Part shown: piece by piece, positions 35,774-46,931 of the stretch
Layout: each line of letters begins with the position of its first letter
Position numbering within the stretch: the first letter of the stretch is position 1
Assembly: GCF_017565405.1 (NCBI RefSeq)
Contig: NZ_JAGEKR010000003.1
Span: 124,001-188,000 of the forward strand
Direction of reading: 5' to 3'
Length of the DNA: 64,000 bases
DNA from: Allobranchiibius sp. CTAmp26
GTDB lineage: Bacteria > Actinomycetota > Actinomycetes > Actinomycetales > Dermatophilaceae
Position numbers and translations under genes: made by a program
Notes under the pieces: generated by a model
What the model was told of the DNA's origin: nothing
What the model saw: the letters and a program-made list of their open reading frames with translations, nothing else
Database searches by the model: none

Positions 35774-35775
35774 TC

Positions 35776-35839
35776 CGCCGACTGCGCATGTCACGGCCCG
35801 GATCGGGCGATCGCACCCCCCCGACATGCGCAGTCGGCG
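35776..35839. repeat. Inverted repeat C2 downstream of the LigD-type polymerase gene
   Basis: Perfect 17-bp arms CGCCGACTGCGCATGTC / GACATGCGCAGTCGGCG with a 30-bp loop, filling the spacer between the converging polymerase and glycosyltransferase genes. Arms match C1. Likely a two-way terminator, or a mobile palindrome. Confidence 0.75.
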
Positions 35840-35843
35840 AATC

Positions 35844-36698
35844 TCAGCCGGCCTGCGGGAGCTGGTCCTCGAGCCCCGGCAGACTCACCCGCCCGCGCCC
35901 CATCCGGGCGCGGATCCCGGCGAGCCGGGTGTCGTACGCGGCGCGGCTGCGGCGCATTCGGCGTACGCCGCGCAGGTCGTCCAGCGCTGTACTGACCACG
36001 TCGACGCGGCTGTCGGGGTCGTCGTACCAGTCGACCGGCACCTCGTGGATGCGCAGACCGGCCCGCTCGGCGAGCACGAGCAGCTCGGTGTCGAAGAACC
36101 ACGTGTCGTCCTCCACCAACGGCAGCAACTCACGCGCGACGTCGCCTCGGATCGCCTTGAACCCGCACTGCGCGTCGGTGAAGCCGACCCGCAGCGAGAC
36201 CCGCAGGAGCCGGTTGTAGCTGCGGGAGATGAGGTCGCGCTTGAGGCCGCGTACGACGTGTGCGCCGTGCGCGAGGCGACTGCCGATGGCGAGATCGGAA
36301 TGGCCCGACATCAGCGATGCCACCAACGGTGACAGCGCATCCAGGTCGGTGGACAGATCCACGTCCATGTACGCCAGCACGAGCGCGTCCGAGGCCAACC
36401 ACGTCGCCCGCAGCGCCCGACCGCGACCCTTCTGGTCCAGGTGGATGACCCGGACCCCGGCGACGTCCTGCTCCAGCCTGCGTGCCACCGCCAGGGTGGC
36501 GTCGGTGGAGGCGTTGTCGGCCACGGTGATGCGGAACGCGTAGGGGAAGTGCTCCCCCAGGTACGCGTGCACCGTCTGGACGCAGGCCGCGAGCGACTCC
36601 TGCTCGTTGTAGACCGGGATGACGACGTCGAGCACGGTCGTCGGTTGTCCGACCGAATTGCGCTGTCGTGTCGCGTATTCCGGGAGATAAGTCGTCAT
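35844..36698 (-). CDS. GT2 glycosyltransferase (YkcC/dolichol-phosphate mannosyltransferase-like)
   Basis: 284-residue GT-A fold enzyme. VVIPVYNEQESLAA opens the nucleotide-sugar domain; YMDVDLSTDLDAL holds the DxD metal site; QCGFKAIRGDVA and FDTELLVLAERAGLRIHEVP match polyprenyl-phosphate hexose synthases. It has no C-terminal membrane helices. It should charge a polyprenyl phosphate with a sugar, to be used by the membrane GT39 enzyme. In transcription order it follows the GT39 gene after 44 bp, the YkcB-YkcC pairing known from Bacillus. Confidence 0.88.
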   Translation of the reverse strand: MTTYLPEYATRQRNSVGQPTTVLDVVIPVYNEQESLAACVQTVHAYLGEHFPYAFRITVADNASTDATLAVARRLEQDVAGVRVIHLDQKGRGRALRATWLASDALVLAYMDVDLSTDLDALSPLVASLMSGHSDLAIGSRLAHGAHVVRGLKRDLISRSYNRLLRVSLRVGFTDAQCGFKAIRGDVARELLPLVEDDTWFFDTELLVLAERAGLRIHEVPVDWYDDPDSRVDVVSTALDDLRGVRRMRRSRAAYDTRLAGIRARMGRGRVSLPGLEDQLPQAG

Positions 36699-36742
36699 AT
36701 CAGTGTCCTGTCTTCAGTGTCTTCAATGCCCACACGTCGTTG

Positions 36743-38827
36743 TCAGCTCGCGCTGACGGGCTCGGTCAGGTCGTAGAAGGTCGTGCTGCCGATCGTGACC
36801 TTCTTGTAGTGGGCCTCGACCCAGGAGGTGATCGAGCTGCCGGCACCGGAGGATCCGCCCATCCCACCGCCACTGCTGGCGAGGAAGTAGTGGATCTTTC
36901 CGGCCTTCGCGTAGGCCTGGAACTGCGCCAGGGTCGGCGAGGGGTCGCTGCCGTTGAAGCCACCGATGGCCATCACCGGCTCACCGCTGCCGAGCTGCAG
37001 GCCCGCGGCGTTCTGACTTCCGATGGCCGCCGCCGCCCAGGTGTACTTCGAGGCGTTCGACTGCAGCGCCGCGACCACCTCGGTGTTCGGCGTCGAGGAG
37101 TTCAGCAGGCCGCCCATCCCGCCGGCTGCGCGCCTGGCACCCGTCGTGGTGCCACCGGTCGTGGTGCCGCCGGGCGCCTGGCCCGTGGTCGCACCGCCGG
37201 GTGCCCCGCCCGTCGTTCCGCCCGGCGCGCCACCAGCGCGTACCGCACCGCGCGCGCCACCCGGGAAGCCTCCGCCCATGCCCGATCCGCTCGGCCCGGC
37301 CACCACGATCGAACCGGTGTGCCCGACCTTGAGGGTGGAGACGGTGTACGCGGTGGGTCCGGCGAGACCGGCTACGAGCGCCGCAGCGACCACGAAGGGC
37401 ACGAACCGTGCGTGCATCCAGCGAATCGCGAGCATTAGGAACGCCGCTGCCATGCCGACTGCCAGGATCGAGACACGCAGCCAGTCGCCGTACGCCGTCA
37501 CCCGGCTCAGCAGGATGAACGACCATGTCGCGGCAGCGGCGGTCGCCACGGCCATCGTGACGGTGCCGAGCGAGGTGTGCCGTCGCTGCCACATCTCGAT
37601 GGCGCCCGCGCCGACGATGGTGGCGACGGCCGGCGCCAGTGCGACGGTGTAGTACTGATGGAAGATCCCGGCCATGAAGGAGAAGGTCAACCCGGTGACG
37701 ATCAGCCAGCCGCCCCACACGAGGTAGAACGCACGGCGCAGGTCGGTACGGGGCCGCCGGCCGCGCACGACGAGGCCGACACCGAGCAGGATCAGCGCGG
37801 TCGGGATCAACCAGGAGATCTGGGCGCCGACCTCGCTGCCGAACATCCGGGTGATCCCTGTCGTGCCCCACTGGCCGCCGGCGTTCCCGCCTCCGCCGCC
37901 GCCGACCGATCCGGTCTCATTGCCGGACAGCCGACCGAAGCCGTTGTAGCCGAAGGTGAGGTTCCAGAACGAGTTGTCCTGGCTGCCCCCGACGTACGGC
38001 CGCATGCTCGCCGGGGTGAGGGAGACGATCGCGACCCACCATCCTGCGGATACCACCATCGCGGCGAGACCCGCTGCGGCGCCGAGGATCCGGCGGCGCA
38101 CGGTGGTGTTCGCGGCCACCAGGTAGGCGATGCCGAAGAACGGGACCACCAGGAAGACCTGGAACGTCTTGGTGAGGAAGCCGAAGCCGATGAATGCGCC
38201 GACGGCGATCATCCACCTGGCCGAGCCCTTCTCGATGGCGCGCATGGTCGCCCAGCCCCCGAGAGCCATCAGCAAGGTGAGGAGCGCGTCCGGGTTGTTG
38301 AAGCGGAACATCAGCACGGCGACCGGTGTCAGGGCGAGCACCGCACCTGCGATGAGCCCGCCAGCGGCGCTGAAGTAGCGCTTGACCGTGGCGTAGACGA
38401 CCGCGACCGCTCCGACGCCCATCAGTACCTGGGGCATCAGGATCGCGAACGAGTTGAGTCCGAAGACGCGCACCGACAAGGCCATCAGCCAGAGTGCGGC
38501 CGGCGGCTTGTCGACGGTGATCGAGTTCGCGGCATCGGAGCTGCCGAAGAGGAACGCTTCCCAATTGACCGAGCCCGCCTGCGCTGCAGCCGAATAGAAC
38601 GAGTTGGCCCAGCCGCTCGCGGTCAAGTTGTAGAAGTAGGCGGCCGCCGTGACGATCAGGAGGCCGAAGAGTGCCGGTCGCGCCCACGAAGGGTCACCGT
38701 CCGGGCCGCGCCACACCTGCTTGAGGCGGTCGGTGGCGAGGGATGAGCGAGACGCACCTGCACCGGGCCGGCCGGTCGGGGCGTTCACCGCGTCGGAGGA
38801 GCGCAGGTGCGCTGTTGCGGGGTTCAT
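36743..38827 (-). CDS. GT39-type membrane glycosyltransferase with YkcB-like C-terminal domain
   Basis: 694-residue polytopic protein. Residues ~50-480 form the ArnT/PMT-like membrane domain with about 11 helices; the catalytic acidic loop is seen as AAAQAGSVNWEAFLFGSSDAA region and ITVDKPPAALWLMALSVRVFG, where VDKPPAALW is the family hallmark. A Gly/Thr/Ala linker (GGAPGGTTGGAP and similar, ~515-560) leads to an extracytoplasmic C-terminal domain (WAAAAIGSQNAAGLQLG, VMAIGGFNGSDPSPTLAQF) typical of YkcA/B proteins. It probably transfers a sugar from the lipid carrier made by the neighbour onto a surface protein or polymer. Confidence 0.88.
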   Translation of the reverse strand: MNPATAHLRSSDAVNAPTGRPGAGASRSSLATDRLKQVWRGPDGDPSWARPALFGLLIVTAAAYFYNLTASGWANSFYSAAAQAGSVNWEAFLFGSSDAANSITVDKPPAALWLMALSVRVFGLNSFAILMPQVLMGVGAVAVVYATVKRYFSAAGGLIAGAVLALTPVAVLMFRFNNPDALLTLLMALGGWATMRAIEKGSARWMIAVGAFIGFGFLTKTFQVFLVVPFFGIAYLVAANTTVRRRILGAAAGLAAMVVSAGWWVAIVSLTPASMRPYVGGSQDNSFWNLTFGYNGFGRLSGNETGSVGGGGGGNAGGQWGTTGITRMFGSEVGAQISWLIPTALILLGVGLVVRGRRPRTDLRRAFYLVWGGWLIVTGLTFSFMAGIFHQYYTVALAPAVATIVGAGAIEMWQRRHTSLGTVTMAVATAAAATWSFILLSRVTAYGDWLRVSILAVGMAAAFLMLAIRWMHARFVPFVVAAALVAGLAGPTAYTVSTLKVGHTGSIVVAGPSGSGMGGGFPGGARGAVRAGGAPGGTTGGAPGGATTGQAPGGTTTGGTTTGARRAAGGMGGLLNSSTPNTEVVAALQSNASKYTWAAAAIGSQNAAGLQLGSGEPVMAIGGFNGSDPSPTLAQFQAYAKAGKIHYFLASSGGGMGGSSGAGSSITSWVEAHYKKVTIGSTTFYDLTEPVSAS

Positions 38828-39062
38828 GGGAGGAACCGTGGCGGGATGCTCTGTGCGGTTGCTGTGGCAGGACCCTTACCCCCCGATGTGAGTGGAGCCA
38901 CGGCTGTCCGAGCACGTCAACCCACGTGCAGCATCTAGATCGTCGTCGCGAATCACCGTGTCCGCACGTCGAATCCGGTGCACGGCGCTGGCATAGCTGC
39001 GGCACAGGCACCCCGGTCACGATCTGCGCGGACCACCTCATGAAACAGACAAGGAGTGTGCG
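38828..39062. other. Divergent 235-bp gap with one palindrome
   Basis: Gap between the divergent GT39 gene and the Gly/Thr-rich protein gene. GCACGT (38912-38917) and ACGTGC (38924-38929) form an operator-like inverted repeat. AAGGAG at about 39051 is the ribosome-binding site of the right gene. I see no small ORF or RNA gene here. Confidence 0.4.
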
Positions 39063-39611
39063 ATGCCGCACGAGGATCATCAGCCCGCCGACTCACCCCG
39101 AGCCGACCCGACCCGACCGATCCACCAGCAGGCGCCCGAGCAGTTCGGGGCCGAGCACCGACCGGCGCCGCATGCGCAGTTCCGACAGGCGCAGCCGGGC
39201 GTAGGGCCGATGTCGCCGCTCGCGGCATCCGAGGCGGACACCGAGGGAACGTCGCCCGCGTTGCGACGACCTCGCTGGTCCGGCAAGAAGACAGCGGTGG
39301 TCGCGGCCGTTGCCATCGGTCTGTCGTCGGCCGGCGCGATCGGCGCGGCAGCGGCGTCACCTGCGGGCCAGTCCGGTGGGGGCGGGTTCGGCCAGAACGC
39401 ACCTGGGAGGTTCGGTGGGGCGGGCACCCAGCGTGGGACCGGCACCCAGAGCGGTACCGGAACCGGCGCCCAGGGGAGTGCCGGAACCGAGGGCGGTACC
39501 GGCGCGCAGGTCGGGCCGGGCGGCTCCGGGCTGTCCGTGCCGCCGGGCGCTGGCACTCGCGGTCAGGGCACGACGTCCAGCCAAGGCACCACGAACGGCA
39601 CGACCACCTGA
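39063..39611 (+). CDS. Membrane-anchored Gly/Thr-rich exported protein
   Basis: 182-residue protein: an ~80-residue polar, Pro/Gln-rich cytoplasmic N-terminus, one hydrophobic helix (KKTAVVAAVAIGLSSAGAIG, ~75-95) and an exported low-complexity C-terminus of Gly, Thr, Ser and Gln with GTGTQ-type repeats ending SSQGTTNGTTT. This composition is like that of heavily O-glycosylated cell-surface stalks. Strong ribosome-binding site AAGGAG before ATG 39063. It is divergent from the GT39/GT2 pair, so it is a candidate substrate of that system; this is inference. Confidence 0.7.
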   Translation: MPHEDHQPADSPRADPTRPIHQQAPEQFGAEHRPAPHAQFRQAQPGVGPMSPLAASEADTEGTSPALRRPRWSGKKTAVVAAVAIGLSSAGAIGAAAASPAGQSGGGGFGQNAPGRFGGAGTQRGTGTQSGTGTGAQGSAGTEGGTGAQVGPGGSGLSVPPGAGTRGQGTTSSQGTTNGTTT

Positions 39612-39615
39612 GACC

Positions 39616-39663
39616 GTGCGGACGGCCCGGGACTCCGTCGGGGGAAGCACCGGGCCGCCGCAC
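39616..39663. terminator. Hairpin between converging genes
   Basis: GTGCGG-A-CGGCCCGG pairs with CCGGGCCGCCGCAC (one bulged A) around a 19-nt loop, starting 5 bp after the Gly/Thr-rich gene and ending 2 bp before the SDR stop. Confidence 0.65.
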
Positions 39664-39665
39664 CT

Positions 39666-40541
39666 TCACTTGGAGCGCTGCGCCATCCTCGCTTGCAGTT
39701 TGGCCACGAGCGGCGGTATGGCCGGGCCACCCTTCGCGAGGCTCTTCCCCGCGCGCTTCATCGTCGCCGTATAGATCGGGCGACTGAATCGCTTGCTGTT
39801 GTAAGCGATCCGACCATCGGGATCGGTCAGCACGATGAACTTGCCCGCCTTCATCCCGGCGTACGCCGCGGCGGCGACCTCACCCGCGCCACGCGGAGCC
39901 TTGTTGATCAGGTCCACCGCCGTCTCCTCCATCTCGACGTCCTTGCCCTGCAGTGACGACGCGAGATTGGTCCGGAAGAAGCTCGGGCAGATCACCGAGA
40001 CCGTGATGTCCCATGGTGACAGTTCGTGCAACAACGTCTCGGATAGGGCGACCACGCCGGCCTTGACTGCGTTGTACGACGCCATGGCCGGCGAGTGCAC
40101 CAGGCCGGCGAGCGACGCGGTGTTCACGATCTGCCCGCCGCGCTGTTCCTTCAACATCGGGGTGAAGGTGCGGCACCCCCGGACGACACCCAGCAGGTTG
40201 ATGTCGACGATCCACTTCCAGTCGTCCATCGACGTCACGTCGATGCGGCCACCCGCCGCCACGCCGGCGTTGTTGACCAGCAGGTCCAGCCCCTGCCAGT
40301 TCGACTCCACCCAGACCCGGGCCTCGTCCCATTGCTCGTCGGAGCGGATGTCGAGCCGGCGGTACTCGACCTCCGGCGGCAGCACGCCCACCGGTGCCTG
40401 GTCGTGCACGTCACCGACCAGGACCCGGGCGCCATCGGCGACGAGCAGCTTGACCAGTTCCAGACCCAGGCCACTGCACCCGCCGGTCACCAGCGCCCGC
40501 TGGCCGGCGTACGAACGGGGACTCGCGTGTGAAGATCTCAT
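39666..40541 (-). CDS. Short-chain dehydrogenase/reductase (SDR)
   Basis: 291-residue classical SDR. The cofactor loop is TGGCSGLGLEL (GxxxGxG, residues ~18-28), GDVHD and RLDIRSD mark the adenine site, NNAGVAAGG is the family NNAG block and the catalytic Ser/Tyr/Lys are in NTASLAG and MASYNAVKAG (Y and K four apart). The C-terminal ~40 residues are basic (SKRFSRPIYTATMKRAGKSLA), perhaps for membrane or partner contact. It probably oxidises or reduces a hydroxylated lipid or ketone; the substrate is not defined. Confidence 0.9.
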   Translation of the reverse strand: MRSSHASPRSYAGQRALVTGGCSGLGLELVKLLVADGARVLVGDVHDQAPVGVLPPEVEYRRLDIRSDEQWDEARVWVESNWQGLDLLVNNAGVAAGGRIDVTSMDDWKWIVDINLLGVVRGCRTFTPMLKEQRGGQIVNTASLAGLVHSPAMASYNAVKAGVVALSETLLHELSPWDITVSVICPSFFRTNLASSLQGKDVEMEETAVDLINKAPRGAGEVAAAAYAGMKAGKFIVLTDPDGRIAYNSKRFSRPIYTATMKRAGKSLAKGGPAIPPLVAKLQARMAQRSK

Positions 40542-40571
40542 GGCGGCGACCCTACTCGCGCGTAACCTGGA

Positions 40572-40877
40572 TCACACCCACCGACCGGAACGTACCTGGA
40601 CGGCCACCTCGAAGTGCGCCGAGTCGCCGTCGCCCAGGCCCTCCGCCTCGCGGACCGCCGACTTGAGCGGCAGCGCGTACCGACCGTCTCTGGGGAAGAG
40701 CGATGTCTCCCACGAGGTGTCTCCGATCCGCGCATGGACCGGGATCATCCCCCACCCGTAGCTGACCTCCTTGGCCAGCTCGCGCAGCTCGGCGCAGTCC
40801 GGCTCGGGAAGGTTCACGAAGTAGAACGGTGCCGGTCCACGCCAGTACCAGATCTCTGCATCGAAGCTCGATTTCAT
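40572..40877 (-). CDS. DUF1905 family protein
   Basis: 101-residue single-domain DUF1905 protein, a small beta-barrel. Family features: FDAEIWYWRGPAPFYFVNLP at the start, then YGWGMIPVHARIG and the C-terminal strand-rich segment with FPRDGRYALPLK. Function is unknown; homologues often occur alone or fused to YdeI-type domains. It begins 17 bp after the SNF2 helicase stop, so it is probably its operon partner. ATG 40877 gives the family start. Confidence 0.87.
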   Translation of the reverse strand: MKSSFDAEIWYWRGPAPFYFVNLPEPDCAELRELAKEVSYGWGMIPVHARIGDTSWETSLFPRDGRYALPLKSAVREAEGLGDGDSAHFEVAVQVRSGRWV

Positions 40878-40894
40878 CGCAAAGACAACGCCTT

Positions 40895-43800
40895 TCACTC
40901 CAAGAGGGAGGCGATGTCCGCGGCCGTCACGGCGCCCGCGACCGCACCTCCGGAATCCATCACGGAGGCGAACAGATCCCGCTTGCGCTCCTGCAACGCC
41001 ACCACCTTCTCCTCCACGGTGCCCTGCGAGACCATCCGATAGACCGTCACCGGTCGTTCCTGCCCGATGCGGTGCACCCGGTCGATCGCCTGTGCCTCGG
41101 TGGCCGGGTTCCACCAGGGATCGAGCAGGTAGACGTAGTCGGCCTCGGTGAGGGTGAGCCCCACACCGCCGGCCTTGAGCGAGATCAGGAACGCCGTCTG
41201 GTCGCCGGACCGGAACCCGTCGATGACATCCTGCCTGCCCCGGGTGGATCCGTCGAGGTACGACGTGCGCACCCCGGCCGCGTCGAGCGCATCACGCGCG
41301 AGCGCCAGATACGACGTGAACTGGCTGAAGACCAGGGCGCGGTGCCCTTCGTCGGCCAGTTCCGTGAGGTGCTGCGCGAGGAGGGTCAGCTTGGCGGACT
41401 GCTCGGCCGCGGGATAGTCGTCGTCGACCAGCCGCGGGTCGAGCGCGAGCTGCCGCAGCCGGGTGAGGGAGGCGAGGATCGCGACGCGGTTGGTGTCGGC
41501 GTCCTCCAACAGCCCGAGGATCCGCTGGCGTTCACGCTGCAGGTGGCGGCGGTAGGTCGCCTCGTGACGGGCGGACGGCTCGACGTGCAGGAGCTGGATC
41601 TGCTTCGCGGGCAGGTCGGCGGCCACGGCCTCCTTGGTACGCCGCAGCATCAGGGGGCGGATCCGACGACGTAGCTGCTCCAGCAGCTCGGGCGCCTTCC
41701 CGCTCTCGATGGGGCGGCGGTAGCGCTGGGCGAAGACCTCGGGATCGGGATAGAGGCCCGGCGCGGCGAGCGCGAACATCGACCACAGGTCCATCAGCGA
41801 GTTCTCCAGCGGGGTGCCGGTGATCGCCAGCGTGAACGGCGCACCGAGTCGCTTGGCCACCTGGAAGGTCTTGGACCGGTGATTCTTCACCCACTGTGCC
41901 TCGTCGAGGATCAGCCCGCTCCACGCCTGGGAATGGAAGTTGTCGGCGTCGAGGCGCAGCACGGCGTACGACGTCACGACGATCCGCGCGTCACCGACGG
42001 TCTCGGCGAGCGACCGGCCGCGCTTACCGGACGTCTGTGGCAGCGCCACGATCGGGATGTCGGGCGCGAACCGGGCGGCCTCACCGACCCACGTGCCGAC
42101 GACCGAGGACGGTGCCACGACGAGGACGGGCTCGGTGAGGTCGCCGCGCTCATGCGCGCGCGCCAGCATCGCCAACGTCTGCACCGTCTTGCCGAGGCCC
42201 ATGTCGTCGGCCAGCACGCCGCCGAGACGGGCGTCCCAGAGTGTGCTCAGCCAGGCGAACCCGTCGCGCTGGTAGGGCCGCAGCTCGGCGCGGAAGCTGC
42301 TCGGCAGCTTCGGTGGCTCGATCCGCCCGACGTCGCGCAGTCCGCTGACCGCCTCCGCCCACCGGGTCGACTGCCTCCCGGGCACCCCGAGGGCGACCAG
42401 CTCGTCGTAGAAGCCGACCTGGAAGCGGCCCACCCGCAGCCCCTCCCCGGGCTCCCGGTCGACCAGGTCACGGGCCTCCTCGATCAGCTCGCGCAAGCGA
42501 TGCAGCGAGGGGTCGTCAAGGGTGAACCAGGTGCCGGACTGCAGCAGCATGCTCTCGTCGCCGCGTACAAGCGCCGCGAAGAGCGGCTCGAACGGGACCT
42601 CTTCGCCGCCGACGGTCACGCTGACCCGCAGGTCGAACCAGTCGGTGCCGTCCTCCCGGTCGTCGGTGCCGATCTCGATCAGCGGGGTGTCCGTGACCTG
42701 CTCGTACGCCGGCAGCTCGCCCTCGACGATCACCTGCAGGTCGTCGTGCTCGCTCCACTGCGGAAGCGTGTCCGCGAGCCGGACGGCCTCCCAGCCGGCC
42801 AGCGTGTGCTCCGCGCGCGGCCACCACCCGAGGCCGCCGACGGCCTCGAGCAGACCGGCCGACCGCAGCAGCGGGCCGACCCGCTCCACCAGCTCCCGCT
42901 CGGCGATGCGGTCGCGGCCGGCCTGTGACCAGCCGAGCGCGACAGGGTGCAGCCGACGCGCGTCGTACCGGAACGCCGCCCGCACCCGGATCTGCTGGTC
43001 GGCGGGACTGTCGAGCGTCAGCTGCAGGCGCAGAGGGTCGACCGGGGCGGTGGCTCGAGGCAGCTGGGGCAGTTGTCCGCTGTCGGTGAGCCGGGGCAGA
43101 GCCTCGGCCTCGAACTCCGCAGCGTCCTCGGCGGGCACCCGCAGTCCGCCCGACCGCAACAACTCCTCCATGGCGGGACGCGCCGGTGCGGCGAACCCGG
43201 CCAGTGTCATCGCACCGCCACGCTCGATCACGGCGACGCCGTGGGCCGGTGAACCGATGAAGATCCGCTCCCCGTCGGGCAGTTCGGGCAGCGCGGGTGC
43301 CAGCAGGAGGTCACCGTTGTCGCCGTCCTGCAGCACCTGCAGCGACGGGGTGATCGGGTAGGGCGCGACCTCCAGCCCCGCCGACACGCTGAACCCCTGC
43401 ATGATTGCTATTCCCGCGTCGGAGGCCTGGGCGAGCGCAGGCCACAGCGTCGGCGCGAACTGGTCCAGATACAGCTCGCTCGGCAGCAGGCCCCCGTCGG
43501 CGATCCGGTGCAGCGCCGCCAGTGCTCGGTGCTGCGCGGGATCCCAGGGACGCAGCGGACTGTCGTAGAGCACGTCGTGCCAGGCGGCCTCCTTCACCCA
43601 GCGCCCCGTCTTGCCCAGGTAGGTCGGCACGATCGCGATGCGCCGCGCAGGCGTGCTGTCGTGAATCGTCGACGGGCGGGTGACCGGCATCATCCGCAGG
43701 CCCAGGCGGCGGGATGCCGCGGTCGGCTCGGCGTACTCCTGCACGAACCGGCGCCACGCCGCCGAACGGTCGACCTCGACGGCGCCGCCGAGCGACTCGC

Positions 43801-44161
43801 GCGCGACGAGCAGGAGGGTGGCCACGTGCTTGCACCGCGCCTGCATCGGGCAGGAACACCGCGAGGTCCACTGCGGGCGCGGGCCGGTGTCCTTGGTGCG
43901 GGTGACCAGCGTCGTGTAGTCGTGGTCGCGGCTGCCGCCGATGACCCCGAGCAGCATCCGGCCCTGGTCGCCGGTGTTGATCGAGATGACCCGCTCGGCG
44001 TCGACGTAACCGAGCGCGCGCTCGTAGGCCTTGTCGCCGACGTAGGCCTCGACATCGGCGTCGGAGACCTCGCGCAGCCACTCGGCACCGCGCACCTGGA
44101 AGGCGTGCGAGTGCTCGTACGGCGACTGGTCACCGGCGCGTGCGCCATACCCTCCGCTCAC
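40895..44161 (-). CDS. SWIM zinc-finger SNF2 family helicase
   Basis: 1088-residue DNA translocase. A SWIM zinc finger lies near the N-terminus: CSCPMQARCKH gives Cys102, Cys104, Cys110 and His112. A long middle region of unknown fold (~150-600) follows. The SNF2 motor occupies ~610-1085: DDMGLGKTVQTL (motif I), LILDEAQWVKN (motif II, DEAQ), TGTPLENSLMDLW, VFSQFTSYL and AIDRVHRIGQERPVTVYRM (motif VI). It remodels protein-DNA complexes; its target is unknown. The open frame begins at a TTG at 44191; GTG 44161 is preferred because TAGCGT lies 7 nt before it. Confidence 0.93.
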   Translation of the reverse strand: MSGGYGARAGDQSPYEHSHAFQVRGAEWLREVSDADVEAYVGDKAYERALGYVDAERVISINTGDQGRMLLGVIGGSRDHDYTTLVTRTKDTGPRPQWTSRCSCPMQARCKHVATLLLVARESLGGAVEVDRSAAWRRFVQEYAEPTAASRRLGLRMMPVTRPSTIHDSTPARRIAIVPTYLGKTGRWVKEAAWHDVLYDSPLRPWDPAQHRALAALHRIADGGLLPSELYLDQFAPTLWPALAQASDAGIAIMQGFSVSAGLEVAPYPITPSLQVLQDGDNGDLLLAPALPELPDGERIFIGSPAHGVAVIERGGAMTLAGFAAPARPAMEELLRSGGLRVPAEDAAEFEAEALPRLTDSGQLPQLPRATAPVDPLRLQLTLDSPADQQIRVRAAFRYDARRLHPVALGWSQAGRDRIAERELVERVGPLLRSAGLLEAVGGLGWWPRAEHTLAGWEAVRLADTLPQWSEHDDLQVIVEGELPAYEQVTDTPLIEIGTDDREDGTDWFDLRVSVTVGGEEVPFEPLFAALVRGDESMLLQSGTWFTLDDPSLHRLRELIEEARDLVDREPGEGLRVGRFQVGFYDELVALGVPGRQSTRWAEAVSGLRDVGRIEPPKLPSSFRAELRPYQRDGFAWLSTLWDARLGGVLADDMGLGKTVQTLAMLARAHERGDLTEPVLVVAPSSVVGTWVGEAARFAPDIPIVALPQTSGKRGRSLAETVGDARIVVTSYAVLRLDADNFHSQAWSGLILDEAQWVKNHRSKTFQVAKRLGAPFTLAITGTPLENSLMDLWSMFALAAPGLYPDPEVFAQRYRRPIESGKAPELLEQLRRRIRPLMLRRTKEAVAADLPAKQIQLLHVEPSARHEATYRRHLQRERQRILGLLEDADTNRVAILASLTRLRQLALDPRLVDDDYPAAEQSAKLTLLAQHLTELADEGHRALVFSQFTSYLALARDALDAAGVRTSYLDGSTRGRQDVIDGFRSGDQTAFLISLKAGGVGLTLTEADYVYLLDPWWNPATEAQAIDRVHRIGQERPVTVYRMVSQGTVEEKVVALQERKRDLFASVMDSGGAVAGAVTAADIASLLE

Positions 44162-44240
44162 AGCCACGACGCTACCGGCCGGGTCCGACAACGCCGGTCA
44201 CCCTATGGACCAATCCGCGGGGAAGCGTTGCCCACCATGG

Positions 44241-44294
44241 CGCAGGTAAGCCCGAGGGACACAGGTCTACCTGCGTCCCTCGGGCTTACCTGCG
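44241..44294. repeat. Near-perfect 54-bp nested palindrome
   Basis: 20-bp perfect arms start CGCAGGTAAG and end CTTACCTGCG; inside lies a second palindrome CAGGT-CT-ACCTG. CAGGT or its complement thus occurs four times, 19 bp apart within each half. It lies 80 bp upstream of the SNF2 start and 7 bp after the stop of the next upstream gene, so it can end that gene's transcript or control the helicase. Confidence 0.75.
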
Positions 44295-44300
44295 TCACGG

Positions 44301-44781
44301 TCACATCTTGGTGGTGTGGAACGGAACGCCGTGCTGCTCACAGACGGTACGCAGCCGCTCGGCGATGCCGTCGCCGTCCGGCTTGTCGAAGACCACGAGG
44401 GCGACGAACCCCGTGTCGAAGGGGTCGCCGTCCCGGCTCACCTCGACGTGCGCCACCGGCCGGGCGAACGCCGAGCGGGGGCGCACGAACTCCACGCCCG
44501 TCATCTGCGACCAGGCCGCGGTGCGCGATCCGCCACCGTGGGAGCCGACGAGCCCTTCGGACGTCGCTCGCAGGTCACGGCGCGCTCCGGATCGGCGCAG
44601 GTCCCACACCACCAGCGCGATCAGGGCGGCGGCGACCACCAGGATCCACCACAGCCTGAAGACGATGCCCGTGCCGACCGCGGCGACCAGGATCAGGGCC
44701 ACGCGCGGCCAGACACCCAGCGGCACCCCACCCCGCGGCGCCGCGATGACCGAGAAGCCGGCGTCCGCGGTCGGGGCGACC

Positions 44782-44798
<17 letters not shown>
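44301..44798 (-). CDS. Two-helix membrane protein with PH-like C-terminal domain
   Basis: 165-residue protein. Two hydrophobic helices (WPRVALILVAAVGTGIVF and WWILVVAAALIALVVW, ~30-65) are followed by a basic turn (DLRRSGARRDLR) and a cytoplasmic ~95-residue domain resembling the bacterial PH-like fold: LRATSEGLVGSHGGGSRTAA, WSQMTGVEF, then GFVALVVFDKPDG. No enzyme motif. Function unknown. ATG 44798 overlaps the nadE 3' end by 17 bp, so it is translated in the nadE operon. Confidence 0.72.
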
Positions 44799-46827
<2,029 letters not shown>

Positions 46828-46931
46828 GGCGTCAGTCTCCCAGACCGCACCCTCCGCACCGGCCGATCCGCTCGCGCCGAGTCACGGCCGCGCGCGCGAC
46901 GGATCGCCGGTTGTGACCTGCACCACTATCC

